Below, one piece after another: positions 43,311 through 51,461 of a DNA stretch of 64,000 bases. This DNA comes from Halobellus sp. MBLA0158 (GTDB lineage: Archaea > Halobacteriota > Halobacteria > Halobacteriales > Haloferacaceae): positions 1,612,001 through 1,676,000 of the forward strand of contig NZ_JBGNYA010000001.1 in assembly GCF_041477585.1 (NCBI RefSeq), read 5' to 3'. The position numbers and the translations under genes were made by a program. Each line of letters opens with the position of its first letter. The first letter of the stretch is position 1. The notes under the pieces were generated by a model. It was given only the letters and a program-made list of their open reading frames with translations. It had not been told where the DNA came from and searched no databases.

Positions 43311-43799
43311 ATGGAAGCGAAGCGGGAACTGCTCGACCTGTTGCTGAGCGACGCTCGACAGAGCACCGAGGACATCGCGCGACAACTCGGCGTAGACGCA
43401 GCAACGGTCGAGGAGCTGGTCGACGAGCTGGAGGCCGAGGGGGCGATCCGCGGCTACCAGGCGGTCGTCGACTGGAACAACGTGGACGAGGAACACGTCC
43501 GCGCGGAGGTCGAGCTGAACGTCGAACTCGACCGCGAGACCGGCTACGAGGACATCGCCCAGCGCATCGCGCGCTTCCCCGAGGTGGCCTCGCTCCGGCT
43601 CATCTCCGGCAGCTACGACTTCGCCGTCGACGTCGAGGGCGACTCGATGCACGACGTCTCGAACTTCGTCTCCGAACAGATCGCGCCGATCCCCGAGGTG
43701 ACCCAGACGGTCACCCACTTCGTGATGACGACGTACAAGGAGCGCGGCGTCTACTTCGGCGACGGCGACGACGACGACCGGCTCGCCGTCTCGCCATGA
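43311..43799 (+). CDS. Lrp/AsnC-family transcription regulator
   Basis: A 162-residue feast-famine regulator. The N-terminal winged HTH (about 1-55) includes ARQSTEDIARQLGVDAATVEELVDELEAEGAIRGYQAVVDW. The C-terminal RAM ligand-binding domain is GYEDIAQRIARFPEVASLRLISGSYDFAVDVEG. It probably responds to an amino acid. Its stop codon overlaps the ATG of the aminotransferase gene by 4 bases, so the regulator likely controls its own operon and a linked amino-acid pathway. Divergent from the MoxR operon. Confidence 0.93.
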   Translation: MEAKRELLDLLLSDARQSTEDIARQLGVDAATVEELVDELEAEGAIRGYQAVVDWNNVDEEHVRAEVELNVELDRETGYEDIAQRIARFPEVASLRLISGSYDFAVDVEGDSMHDVSNFVSEQIAPIPEVTQTVTHFVMTTYKERGVYFGDGDDDDRLAVSP

Positions 43800-44962
43800 G
43801 CGAGCAGGCGTCGAGCCCGCTCTCCGAGCGGGCGCGGGAGACCCCGCCCTCCGGGATCCGGCGGTTCTTCGAGCTCGCCGAGGAGATGGACGACATCGTC
43901 TCGCTCGGCGTCGGCGAGCCCGACTTCTCCGCGCCGTGGGCCGCCCGGACGGCCGCCATCGACTCCCTGGAGCGGGGCCGGACCTCGTACACGGCCAACC
44001 GCGGCCGCCGGGACCTCCGCGAGCGGATCGCCTGCCACGTCACGCGGTACGACCTCGACTACGACCCCGACGAGGAGATCCTCGTCACCGCCGGCGCGAG
44101 CGAGGCGGTCGACCTCGCGATGCGGGCGCTCGTCGACCCCGGCGACGCGGTCGCGGTGCCGCAGCCGTCGTACATCTCCTACGGGCCGACGGTGACCTTC
44201 GCCGGCGGCGACGTCGTGTCGGTGCCGACCCGCGCGGAGAACGACTTCACCCTCACCTACGACGACCTCGAACGCGCCGGCGCCGCCGAGGCCTCGGTGC
44301 TCGTGCTCTGTTACCCGAACAACCCCACGGGCGCGGTGATGACCCGGAGCGAGCTCCGGGAGGTCGCGGAGTTCGCCCGCGAGCACGACATCTTCGTCCT
44401 CTCCGACGAGATCTACGCCGCGCTCCGCTACGAGGACGAGCACGTCTCGATCGCGACCCTGCCGGGGATGCGCGAGCGGACCGTCGTCTTCAACGGCTTC
44501 TCGAAGGCCTACGCGATGACGGGGATGCGCCTCGGCTACGCGCTCGGGCCCCCGGAGGTGATCGACGCGATGAACCGCATCCACCAGTACACGATGCTGT
44601 CGGCGCCGACGACGGCGCAGTTCGCCGCCATCGAGGCGCTGGAGTCCTGCGACGACGCCGTCGCGGAGATGCGCCGGGAGTTCGACCGGCGGCGGCAGTT
44701 CGTCATCTCGCGGTTCAACGACCTCGGGATGGACTGCTTCGAGGCCAAGGGCGCGTTCTACGTGTTCCCCAAGTGCCCGCCGGGCTGGGAGGACGACGAG
44801 GCGTTCGCGGAGGCGCTCATCCGCGAGGAGCGCGTCGCGCTCGTGCCCGGTCGCGTCTTCGGCAGCGGGGGCGAGGGCCACCTGCGCGTGTCCTACGCGT
44901 CGGCGATGCCGGAACTGAAGACCGCGCTGGACCGGATCGAGTCGTTCGTCGCGTCGAACTGA
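43796..44962 (+). CDS. Class I/II aminotransferase (PLP)
   Basis: A 388-residue fold-type I PLP aminotransferase similar to aspartate and aromatic transaminases. VGEPDFSAPWA, TAGASEAVDLAMRAL (phosphate loop), CYPNNPTGAVMTRSEL and the Schiff-base lysine in VVFNGFSKAYAMTGMRLGY are present, as is the carboxylate-binding Arg in HLRVSYA. Substrate is not fixed by these motifs. It is translationally coupled to the Lrp gene upstream. Confidence 0.93.
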   Translation: MSEQASSPLSERARETPPSGIRRFFELAEEMDDIVSLGVGEPDFSAPWAARTAAIDSLERGRTSYTANRGRRDLRERIACHVTRYDLDYDPDEEILVTAGASEAVDLAMRALVDPGDAVAVPQPSYISYGPTVTFAGGDVVSVPTRAENDFTLTYDDLERAGAAEASVLVLCYPNNPTGAVMTRSELREVAEFAREHDIFVLSDEIYAALRYEDEHVSIATLPGMRERTVVFNGFSKAYAMTGMRLGYALGPPEVIDAMNRIHQYTMLSAPTTAQFAAIEALESCDDAVAEMRREFDRRRQFVISRFNDLGMDCFEAKGAFYVFPKCPPGWEDDEAFAEALIREERVALVPGRVFGSGGEGHLRVSYASAMPELKTALDRIESFVASN

Positions 44963-45063
44963 CATCGTCCGATCCGGTCCGCGGAACCGTTCGGAGCCCG
45001 ACGGGACCGACAGTCCACGGCGAGGGCCATCCGACCGACGGCGCACGACATTTCAGTTCACAA

Positions 45064-45073
45064 AGTATTATTT
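45064..45073 (+). promoter_or_regulatory. TATA box for the RecA-fold gene
   Basis: AGTATTATTT is centred 30 bases before the ATG at 45099, indicating a leaderless transcript. Confidence 0.55.
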
Positions 45074-45098
45074 GGGAGGCCGTCTTGCGTTGAGACGA

Positions 45099-45920
45099 AT
45101 GCATACTGGAGGCGGTACCGACGGGACTGGGGTCGGTGCCACCGTGGGCGTCGCGACCGCGCTCGACGAGCTGAAATCGCGCGGGAGCGCGCTCTTGGTC
45201 GTCGGGTCGGTCCCCGAAGAGGTCTACGCTCGCGTCTCGGGCTGTATGCTCGGCGATAGTTCGGAGAACCGTCGCCGGGTCGTCGTCGAGGGGGGCGAGA
45301 GCCCCGAGGTTCGGTTCACGGACGTCGACCGGTGGACGCCGGAGTGGACGCGGGTGTTCCGCTGGGACGCCGATCCCCGCCGGTCGGCAGCCGCAGAGAG
45401 CCGCGGAAACGGCTCGGACAGTGGGCGGTCCGTCGGCCCGGACACGGGCCCGAACGGCCCCGGAATCGGGCGGACGAACGATCGGGGGTCCGCTCCCGCC
45501 CCCGGATCCGGCCGGATCGACGGATACGCCGACGCCGCCGTGACGGTCGACGGCCCCGCCGCGAAACTGGGCGTCGAGGTCGGGACGGCGATCAGCGAGC
45601 TCTCCGAGTTCGCCGGCGGCCTCGGTCCCGCGGAACTGCGCGTCGCCTTCGACTGCACGACCTCGTTGCTGTCGGCGTACGACGAACCGACCGCGTTCCG
45701 GTTCCTCCACGTCCTCGCAAACAACATCCGTCGGGTCGACGGGATGGGCCACGTCCGCCTCCCGAAGCCGCTCGACGACGAGACCACCCGTCTCCTCGCC
45801 CCGCTCTTCGACGCCGTCGTGGAACTGCGGCTCGACGGGACCGAACCCCAGCAGCGCTGGCACTTCCGCGACGCCGACGTCACGTCGGAGTGGCTCCCCG
45901 TCGATGAGCCGCCGGCCTGA
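45099..45920 (+). CDS. Degenerate RecA/KaiC-fold protein (DUF7504-like)
   Basis: A 273-residue protein with a RecA-superfamily outline but no working ATP site. ALDELKSRGSALLVVGSVPEEVY occupies the Walker A position, but GxxGxGKT is missing. RVAFDCTTSLLSAYDEPTAFRFLHVLANNIRRVDGMGHVRL matches the Walker B and following helix of KaiC/RadA-like proteins. A proline/glycine-rich spacer covers about 95-150. From memory, haloarchaea have a family called DUF7504 like this, near CHAT-type proteins; the number is unverified. The gene precedes the CHAT protease gene by 64 bases. Confidence 0.7.
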   Translation: MHTGGGTDGTGVGATVGVATALDELKSRGSALLVVGSVPEEVYARVSGCMLGDSSENRRRVVVEGGESPEVRFTDVDRWTPEWTRVFRWDADPRRSAAAESRGNGSDSGRSVGPDTGPNGPGIGRTNDRGSAPAPGSGRIDGYADAAVTVDGPAAKLGVEVGTAISELSEFAGGLGPAELRVAFDCTTSLLSAYDEPTAFRFLHVLANNIRRVDGMGHVRLPKPLDDETTRLLAPLFDAVVELRLDGTEPQQRWHFRDADVTSEWLPVDEPPA

Positions 45921-45954
45921 CGACCGCCGGCGCACGGCCGACGCACCAGTACGC

Positions 45955-45959
45955 TTTTT
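45955..45959 (+). terminator. T-tract between the RecA-fold and CHAT genes
   Basis: TTTTT lies 35 bases after the stop and 26 bases before the CHAT gene ATG. It may terminate transcription or form part of the next promoter. Confidence 0.35.
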
Positions 45960-45984
45960 GCCGCGTGCGTGATGTGTTGGCATA

Positions 45985-48201
45985 ATGGCAGGGTTCGGAC
46001 GCGGCAGACGACCGGCCACGGACGCCGCCGCCGATGACGACGGCTATCTCGGGATCGAGTTCGGCACCCCCACCGACGGGAGCGGGGTCGTCGTCTCGGA
46101 CCCGATCGAGCGGAGCCAGTTCGTGCTCACGACGTCCGAGTCCACCCGCTTGCGCCCGGCGGATCCGGAGGCGTTCCGGTTCCCCGCCGACGCGGCGGTG
46201 CGCGTCCGAACCGACCGGCTCGACCTCGAAACGGTGGTCTCCGTCTGCGTCCGCGACGGCGACGGCGAGATGCTGGCGCAGGCCGAACACTTCGCCGACG
46301 AGTCGTTTCCGGCGGGGACATACAGCGTCGAACTGTTCGCGCCGATCAAGCTCTACCTCCGCGTGGACGCGCCGCTCCGGGTCGTCTCGGACGCCACCCG
46401 GACCCGGATCGAGTTCGACGAGCCGACCGACGTCCTGGTCGGGGCGCGGTCCCACCACAAGCGCCCGGCCGCGACGATCCGGACGACCGACCGACCCCGC
46501 GATATGATGCGCGCGGCCTCGCTGCTCGGCTCGGCCCTGAAGACGACGAGCGTCGAGCGCTCGTACCCGACGCTCCGGGGGCATCCGCCGCTGATCGAGC
46601 GGGGCGCGCGCTTCGAGGCGCCCGACGGGCTCTCGACTCCCGACACGGGCGTCGTCATCGAACTCCCCGAGACCAAGCGGCACGTCTACGCCGCGGCGCC
46701 GCTCGCGTACTACCTCGGGGCGGACGTCGTGCCCGGCGATCGGCCGCGGATCGTGACCGACGCGGGGTTCACCCACGACCTCGACGGCCCCGACGGCTTC
46801 GAGCGGTCGGTCGAGCGGGTGTTGAAACAGACGTTCTTCCTCGATTGTCTCACCCGCACCGAGGGCTACTACGAGGTCGACCTCCACGAACGGGACGCGC
46901 TCGCGGCCGACCTCGACCTGGACTTCGCGGATCTGTACGGGCGGTCGATCGGCGCCCAACTGGACGCGTACCTGGACGTCCCCTACGACGTGCTCGAACC
47001 GCACGTCCCCGAGTGGAAGCTCACCGCACACGTCGCGCCGACCGCCGAGAACGTCGAGTCGCTCCCGTTCGTCGCCAACGACCTCGGGGTGGTGCGGACG
47101 CCCGACACCGAGCCGACCGACGGCTCCGACGCGCAGGCGACTGCGGTCGGGGAGTTCCTCCGCCGGGGCTCGCCGCCGAGACCGACGACGCCCTCGTCGC
47201 CGCCGCCCTCGCCGTCGGCGACGTCGTCGGCGGAGTTCACGCGGAGCGCCGGCAGCGCCACCCGGAGCCAGCGCGTCGAACCCGCCGACCGGCCGACGTA
47301 CGTCCAGCCGCCCGAGGCGGAGTCGCTGGAGCACGCGTGGCTCGGCGAGGGCATCCCCATCGGCGCGAGCAAGGCGTCGCTGCAGGCGTATCGGAACCGC
47401 CTCGATCGGGAGCCGATCGAGGGCGACATCGGCATCACCGTCGTCTGCAACGACCCGCGGATGGCCGAGGAGCGGGAGGCGGTCGAATCGGTCTACGGCT
47501 CCCGCGAGGAACTGCCGTTCGACGTGCGGACCCACTACGAGCTTTCGGTCGAGGAACTCCGGGACGTGCTCGCGACGGACGCGGAGTTCCTCCACTACAT
47601 CGGCCACATCGACGACGACGGCTTCCAGTGTCCCGACGGCGCGCTCGATGTGACCACCGTCGAGTCCATCGGCGTCGACTCGTTCCTCCTCAACGCTTGC
47701 CAGTCCTACGAGCAGGGGATGGAACTGATCGAACGCGGCGCCATCGCGGGCATCGTTACGCTCAACGACGTGATCAACAGCGGCGCGGTCGACATCGGGC
47801 GAAGTCTGGCCCGGCTGTTGAACTACGGCTTCCCGATCCGGGCGTCGTTGGATCTAGCCAAGTACGATAGCGTCATCGGCGAGGACTACATCGTCGTCGG
47901 AGACGGTGGATTCTCCGTCGCCCAAGTACAGGCTGCGTTCCCGAACGTCTGTAAAGTGTATACTGAATCCGACACATATCAACTAGAATATATTACGTAT
48001 CCCGCATCGGAGTTTGGACTGGGGAGTCTCGTCAGCCCGTACTTGCCCAGCGGAGATCGCTATTTCCTCTCATCAGGGACCGCCGACGTATTCGAGGTCT
48101 CTAAGCCGGGGCTGGCCGACTTCCTGTCGATGGAGAATATTCCAGTAATAATCAACGACGAACTCTTCTGGAGTAGCGATATCGACTTGGATTCGCTATG
48201 A
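45985..48201 (+). CDS. CHAT-domain caspase-like protease
   Basis: A 738-residue protein. The N-terminal ~340 residues have a haloarchaeal beta-rich region with no known domain. A Pro/Ser/Thr-rich linker spans about 375-425. The CHAT (clan CD, caspase-fold) domain follows at ~440-640. FLHYIGHIDDDGF carries the catalytic histidine (H541) and FLLNACQSYEQGM the catalytic cysteine (C572), each at a strand end as in CHAT proteases, followed by GIVTLNDVINSGAVDIGRSLARLLNYGFPIRASLDLAK. From about residue 623 the DNA becomes AT-richer and the sequence less conserved in character. It is preceded by the RecA-fold gene and abuts, tail to tail, a 47-codon membrane-peptide gene. Confidence 0.85.
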   Translation: MAGFGRGRRPATDAAADDDGYLGIEFGTPTDGSGVVVSDPIERSQFVLTTSESTRLRPADPEAFRFPADAAVRVRTDRLDLETVVSVCVRDGDGEMLAQAEHFADESFPAGTYSVELFAPIKLYLRVDAPLRVVSDATRTRIEFDEPTDVLVGARSHHKRPAATIRTTDRPRDMMRAASLLGSALKTTSVERSYPTLRGHPPLIERGARFEAPDGLSTPDTGVVIELPETKRHVYAAAPLAYYLGADVVPGDRPRIVTDAGFTHDLDGPDGFERSVERVLKQTFFLDCLTRTEGYYEVDLHERDALAADLDLDFADLYGRSIGAQLDAYLDVPYDVLEPHVPEWKLTAHVAPTAENVESLPFVANDLGVVRTPDTEPTDGSDAQATAVGEFLRRGSPPRPTTPSSPPPSPSATSSAEFTRSAGSATRSQRVEPADRPTYVQPPEAESLEHAWLGEGIPIGASKASLQAYRNRLDREPIEGDIGITVVCNDPRMAEEREAVESVYGSREELPFDVRTHYELSVEELRDVLATDAEFLHYIGHIDDDGFQCPDGALDVTTVESIGVDSFLLNACQSYEQGMELIERGAIAGIVTLNDVINSGAVDIGRSLARLLNYGFPIRASLDLAKYDSVIGEDYIVVGDGGFSVAQVQAAFPNVCKVYTESDTYQLEYITYPASEFGLGSLVSPYLPSGDRYFLSSGTADVFEVSKPGLADFLSMENIPVIINDELFWSSDIDLDSL

Positions 48202-48202
48202 A

Positions 48203-48346
48203 TTAGGGGCCGGAGATACCAACGTGGTTACCGGCGGCGACCGAGCCAGCCTGCGATAGCAGAAGGAGCGCGGTGAACAGGACGCCCATCGCGCGGGGGT
48301 GGTCAGCGAGGTACTGTGCGACAGCGTTGGTGTCATTGTCGGACAT
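48203..48346 (-). CDS. 47-residue single-pass membrane micropeptide (DUF7503-like)
   Basis: Encodes MSDNDTNAVAQYLADHPRAM, then a membrane helix (GVLFTALLLLSQAGSVAAG) and a short tail NHVGISGP. I use the ATG at 48346 because a TATA box sits at the right distance; an in-frame start 45 bases upstream would include the AT-rich promoter. Its stop is one base from the CHAT stop on the other strand. From memory haloarchaea have a small family (DUF7503) with this YLADHPR-TM-SGP layout. It could be a substrate, regulator or antitoxin-like partner of the protease; this is inference. Confidence 0.7.
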   Translation of the reverse strand: MSDNDTNAVAQYLADHPRAMGVLFTALLLLSQAGSVAAGNHVGISGP

Positions 48347-48367
48347 GACGATTGGTACCTCGGCGCG

Positions 48368-48375
48368 TTTTAAAA
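48368..48375 (-). promoter_or_regulatory. TATA box of the micropeptide gene
   Basis: The palindromic TTTTAAAA lies about 22-29 bases before the ATG at 48346, in a pocket where only 8 of 50 bases (48371-48420) are G or C. Suggests a leaderless transcript. Confidence 0.6.
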
Positions 48376-48528
48376 TAAAATTTTCTGACACTTTCTGATA
48401 TAATATAACATTATTTTAGTCGAAAACCGGAGTAGAAAAATCCGCACAGCGCCGAGAGTGGCTCTCGGGAGCTGTCGAAGCGCTACAACAGATACTCGAA
48501 GCGATAGATCAGGTCGCTCGCTCGCCGA

Positions 48529-49128
48529 CTACGCGGAGGTGTCGTCGTCGGGACCGGCGTCGGCGCCGATGTCGCGGTACACCGCAGTGAAATCGTCCTC
48601 GTCGCCGAACTGGGTAAGCGTCTCGTCGAGCTGCGAGCGGAGTTCGGCGACGCGCTCGGAGAGCTCCTGGTATTCCTCGTTGTTCTCCAGGGAGACGGGA
48701 TCCTTCTCGGACTCCAAGAGGGCCTTCTTGGAGGCCAGCGAGAACAGCTCCTGGATGCCCTCGTCGTAGGTGTTCCGGAGGAGGAGGTTCTCGACCGTCT
48801 CCTTGAGGGCCTCCCGCGAGACCGGCTTGACGAGGTAGTCGTCGAAGCCCATCTCCAAGATGTCGAAGTCGGGTTCGACGGCGGTCACCATCGCGACGCG
48901 GCAGTCGACGCCCCGCTCGCGGATGGCTTCGAGGGCCTCGTCGCCCGAGAGGTCGGGCATCCGGCGGTCCAACAGGGCGATGTCGACCTCGTCGTCGAGC
49001 TGTTCGAGTGCCTCGCGGCCCCCGTAGGCGACGCGGACGCGATACTCGTCTCTCAGCCACGTTGCGTACAGATCGGCGAGGTCCGGTTCGTCTTCGACGA
49101 CGAGGACCAGCGGCGAGTCAGCGCTCAT
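48529..49128 (-). CDS. Receiver-HalX response regulator
   Basis: A 199-residue receiver-HalX protein, paralogue of the one at 827-1435. Acidic pocket VEDEPD near 10-15, phosphoacceptor Asp in IALLDRRMPDLSGDEAL near 53, DDYLVKPVSREAL with the conserved Lys, and HalX helices (LLRNTYDEGIQELFSLASKKALLES) at 120-175. The ATG at 49128 gives MSADSPLVLVVEDEPD; a longer frame is not family-like. Tandem 11-bp repeats lie about 100 bases upstream. No kinase gene is adjacent. Confidence 0.9.
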   Translation of the reverse strand: MSADSPLVLVVEDEPDLADLYATWLRDEYRVRVAYGGREALEQLDDEVDIALLDRRMPDLSGDEALEAIRERGVDCRVAMVTAVEPDFDILEMGFDDYLVKPVSREALKETVENLLLRNTYDEGIQELFSLASKKALLESEKDPVSLENNEEYQELSERVAELRSQLDETLTQFGDEDDFTAVYRDIGADAGPDDDTSA

Positions 49129-49230
49129 TGGTAGGGTCGCGGCGTGTCGAGTACACCGATACCACTGATTCCACTCCGCGGGCATATCAAGATACCCCTT
49201 GTGAGCCGTGCGGTGCCGGAGACGGTCGGC

Positions 49231-49285
49231 CAGTCCGGGGTCAGTCCAGGGTCAGTTCGGATTCAGTTCGCGGTCAGTCAGGGCA
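49231..49285. repeat. Five tandem 11-bp repeats upstream of the HalX gene
   Basis: CAGTCCGGGGT, CAGTCCAGGGT, CAGTTCGGATT, CAGTTCGCGGT and CAGTCAGGGCA follow each other without gaps. All begin with CAGTY or CAGTC. The period is close to one DNA helical turn, so the CAGT units would lie on the same face. They are in the 187-base gap between the guaB stop and the HalX start. Confidence 0.85.
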
Positions 49286-49315
49286 ATCCGGGAGGGAAGA
49301 TCGGGATCGATCGCC

Positions 49316-50815
49316 TCAGTTGCCGTCGGGGCTGTAGTTCGGCGCCTCGTCGGTGATCATCACGTCGTGGGGGTGGCCCTCGGTCTGGCCCGCGCTGGAG
49401 ACGCGGACGAACTCCGAGCGCTCCTTGAACGCCGGGATGGTCTCGGCGCCGACGTAGCCCATCCCCGAGCGCATCCCGCCGACGAGCTGGTGGAGCTCGG
49501 AGGCGAGCGTGCCCTTGTAGGGGGTCGCGGCCTCGACGCCCTCGGGCACGAACTCCTCGTCTTCGTCCTCCTCTTTGAGGTAGCGCTCGCCGCCGCCGGA
49601 CTTCATCGCGCCGACAGAGCCCATTCCTCGATACTGCTTGTACTTCTTGCCGTTCATCGTGATGACGCGGCCGGGCGCCTCGTCGGTGCCGGCGAAGTAC
49701 GAGCCGAGCATCACGGCGTCGGCGCCCGCGGCGATCGCCTTGATCGCGTCGCCGGAGTAGCGGATGCCGCCGTCGGCGATGACGGGGACGTCCTCGGGCG
49801 CGGCGACGTCTGCGACCTCGGCGACGGCGGTGATCTGCGGCATCCCGGCGCCGGAGACGACGCGGGTGGTACAGATCGAGCCCGGCCCGATGCCGACCTT
49901 CAGGCCGTCGGCGAAGTCCACGGCAGCCTCGGCGGCCTCGCGGGTGCCGACGTTGCCGACGACGACGTCGGCCTCGACGGAAGACTTGATCTCGCGGGCG
50001 CTGTCGAGGACGTTGAGGTTGTGCGCGTGCGCGCAGTCGATGAAGATCACGTCGGCGCCGGCCTCGTCGGCGGCCTCGGCGCGCTCGGCGTCGAAGGGGC
50101 CGACGGCGACCCCGACGCGGAGCCGGCCGTCCTCGTCGCGGGCGGCGTTCTCGTGCTCGCGCCGCTGGAGGATGCCCTGCATCGTGACGAGGCCCACGAG
50201 GTGCTCGTCGTCGTCGACGATCGGGACGCGTTCGATCTTGTGGTCGTACATCAGTTCGAGCGCGTCGCGCGCGGACACCTCGCGCGTGGCGGTGATGACC
50301 TCGTCGGTCATCGCCTCTCTGACCTCGTCGGACTCGCCGACCTCCAGGTAGGGTCGGATGTCGGTGCCGGAGATGATGCCCAGGACGGTGTCGTCGTCGG
50401 CGACGACGGGCGCCCCCGAGATGCCCTCACGCTCCATCATCGCGTCGACCTCGCGGACGGTCTGTTCGGGCCGGGCGGTCACGACGTTCTCGCGGCGGAT
50501 CACGAGCTCGTCGGCGCGCTTTACGGCCTCGATCTCCGCGACCATCCTCTCGCTGTCCATATTCTGGTGGAGGACGCCGAGGCCGCCCTCGCGCGCCATC
50601 CCGATGGCCATCCCGCTTTCGGTGACGGTGTCCATCGCCGCCGAGAGGATCGGGATGTTCAGCTCGACGTTCTTCGAGACGCGCGTGGAGACGTCGGCCG
50701 CGTCGGGTTCGACCCGGCTCTCCTTCGGTCGAAGGAGTACGTCGTCGAACGTCAGCGCTTCCGGTACCTGGAGTTTCTCCGAGAACGGACCGCGGTCGGA
50801 AACGTCGTTCGCCAT
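49316..50815 (-). CDS. guaB: IMP dehydrogenase
   Basis: A 499-residue IMP dehydrogenase that oxidises IMP to XMP, the committed step to GMP. The barrel contains [32 protein letters not shown] (seen in segments) and the catalytic loop [16 protein letters not shown] with the catalytic cysteine. [26 protein letters not shown] and [17 protein letters not shown] (flap) follow. Two CBS domains are inserted at about 95-215. Start is the ATG at 50815; earlier in-frame ATGs lack family sequence. Confidence 0.97.
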   Translation of the reverse strand: MANDVSDRGPFSEKLQVPEALTFDDVLLRPKESRVEPDAADVSTRVSKNVELNIPILSAAMDTVTESGMAIGMAREGGLGVLHQNMDSERMVAEIEAVKRADELVIRRENVVTARPEQTVREVDAMMEREGISGAPVVADDDTVLGIISGTDIRPYLEVGESDEVREAMTDEVITATREVSARDALELMYDHKIERVPIVDDDEHLVGLVTMQGILQRREHENAARDEDGRLRVGVAVGPFDAERAEAADEAGADVIFIDCAHAHNLNVLDSAREIKSSVEADVVVGNVGTREAAEAAVDFADGLKVGIGPGSICTTRVVSGAGMPQITAVAEVADVAAPEDVPVIADGGIRYSGDAIKAIAAGADAVMLGSYFAGTDEAPGRVITMNGKKYKQYRGMGSVGAMKSGGGERYLKEEDEDEEFVPEGVEAATPYKGTLASELHQLVGGMRSGMGYVGAETIPAFKERSEFVRVSSAGQTEGHPHDVMITDEAPNYSPDGN

Positions 50816-50970
50816 ATAAACGGTCCAGGGGCGACCGACTAAAGCGTTGCGAGTCGACACGGCCGTGGAGATCGTTGGCACGTAGCTGGTAGAAATACGC
50901 ACACATATGCACATATTCCGCACCGAAAGCCCGAGCGCGACGAGCCTCTGCGAACGGACTCGGGCGGCGA

Positions 50971-51056
50971 TTATCGTAGCGGTTGCAACTGATCACATAT
51001 CGGATCGCACGCCAGCGTGCGATCGAGTGAGTGAAGACTTGCAAACACTACGATAA
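50971..51056. repeat. Palindromic dispersed repeat, family B, copy 2
   Basis: An 86-base element with TTATCGTAG/CTACGATAA perfect 9-bp ends, a second arm TTGCAA/TTGCAA near the ends, and a perfect 10-bp central hairpin GATCGCACGC/GCGTGCGATC with a 2-base loop, all symmetrical about the same centre. It is related to 27061-27139. Confidence 0.85.
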
Positions 51057-51245
51057 CATCAGGAAAACCGCCGCGAGTCAGCGCAATATCTGCCGGCCGC
51101 CCGCGTGCGATGTTTCGATACGTCACCTCTCGGTCGGTATTACTTCACAATCGCCGCCGCTCTGCCGACGTGAGTGTAAGAGATACATAACCGTGGGCAG
51201 CCGTCCCACACAACGCTTAATATCCCACTCCGATACGTTTCGTGT

Positions 51246-51455
51246 ATGGACTCCGAGTGTCCCTCTGCATCGCGCATCGCGGGTCAGCAGACCACCCACT
51301 TCGATGCCGCCTTTACATTTACAGCGATGCAGAATTTCAAACGCGGGAACTGGACGCTCCCCGCGTCAGACTCGCTCGGAGTGCTCGGGCAGCCCGGCGC
51401 CGTCTCGTCGGGCTTGCGCCCGTATCGCCGTTTGGCCGATGGTCACGGCCGTTAG
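51246..51455 (+). CDS. Possible small ORF upstream of the DUF5794-like gene
   Basis: A 69-codon frame with a TATA-like TTAATAT about 26 bases before the ATG. Its stop is 6 bases before the next gene's ATG. The peptide has low-complexity Ser/Thr/Gly content, no clear fold and fewer acidic residues than real neighbours, so it may be a leader transcript rather than a protein. Confidence 0.25.
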   Translation: MDSECPSASRIAGQQTTHFDAAFTFTAMQNFKRGNWTLPASDSLGVLGQPGAVSSGLRPYRRLADGHGR

Positions 51456-51461
51456 TCCCGA

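Larger units (their letters stand above)
50816..51461. other. 646-base region between guaB and the DUF5794-like gene
   Basis: Holds the guaB promoter end (CTTTAG near 50838), the family B palindrome at 50971-51056, and further on a TATA-like TTAATAT near 51220. A weak 69-codon frame follows at 51246-51455. I see no standard RNA gene. Confidence 0.5.

Noticed and set aside
48347-48528. An insertion-sequence end in the AT-rich pocket beside the micropeptide
   Set aside because: No transposase, terminal inverted repeats or target duplication are seen.
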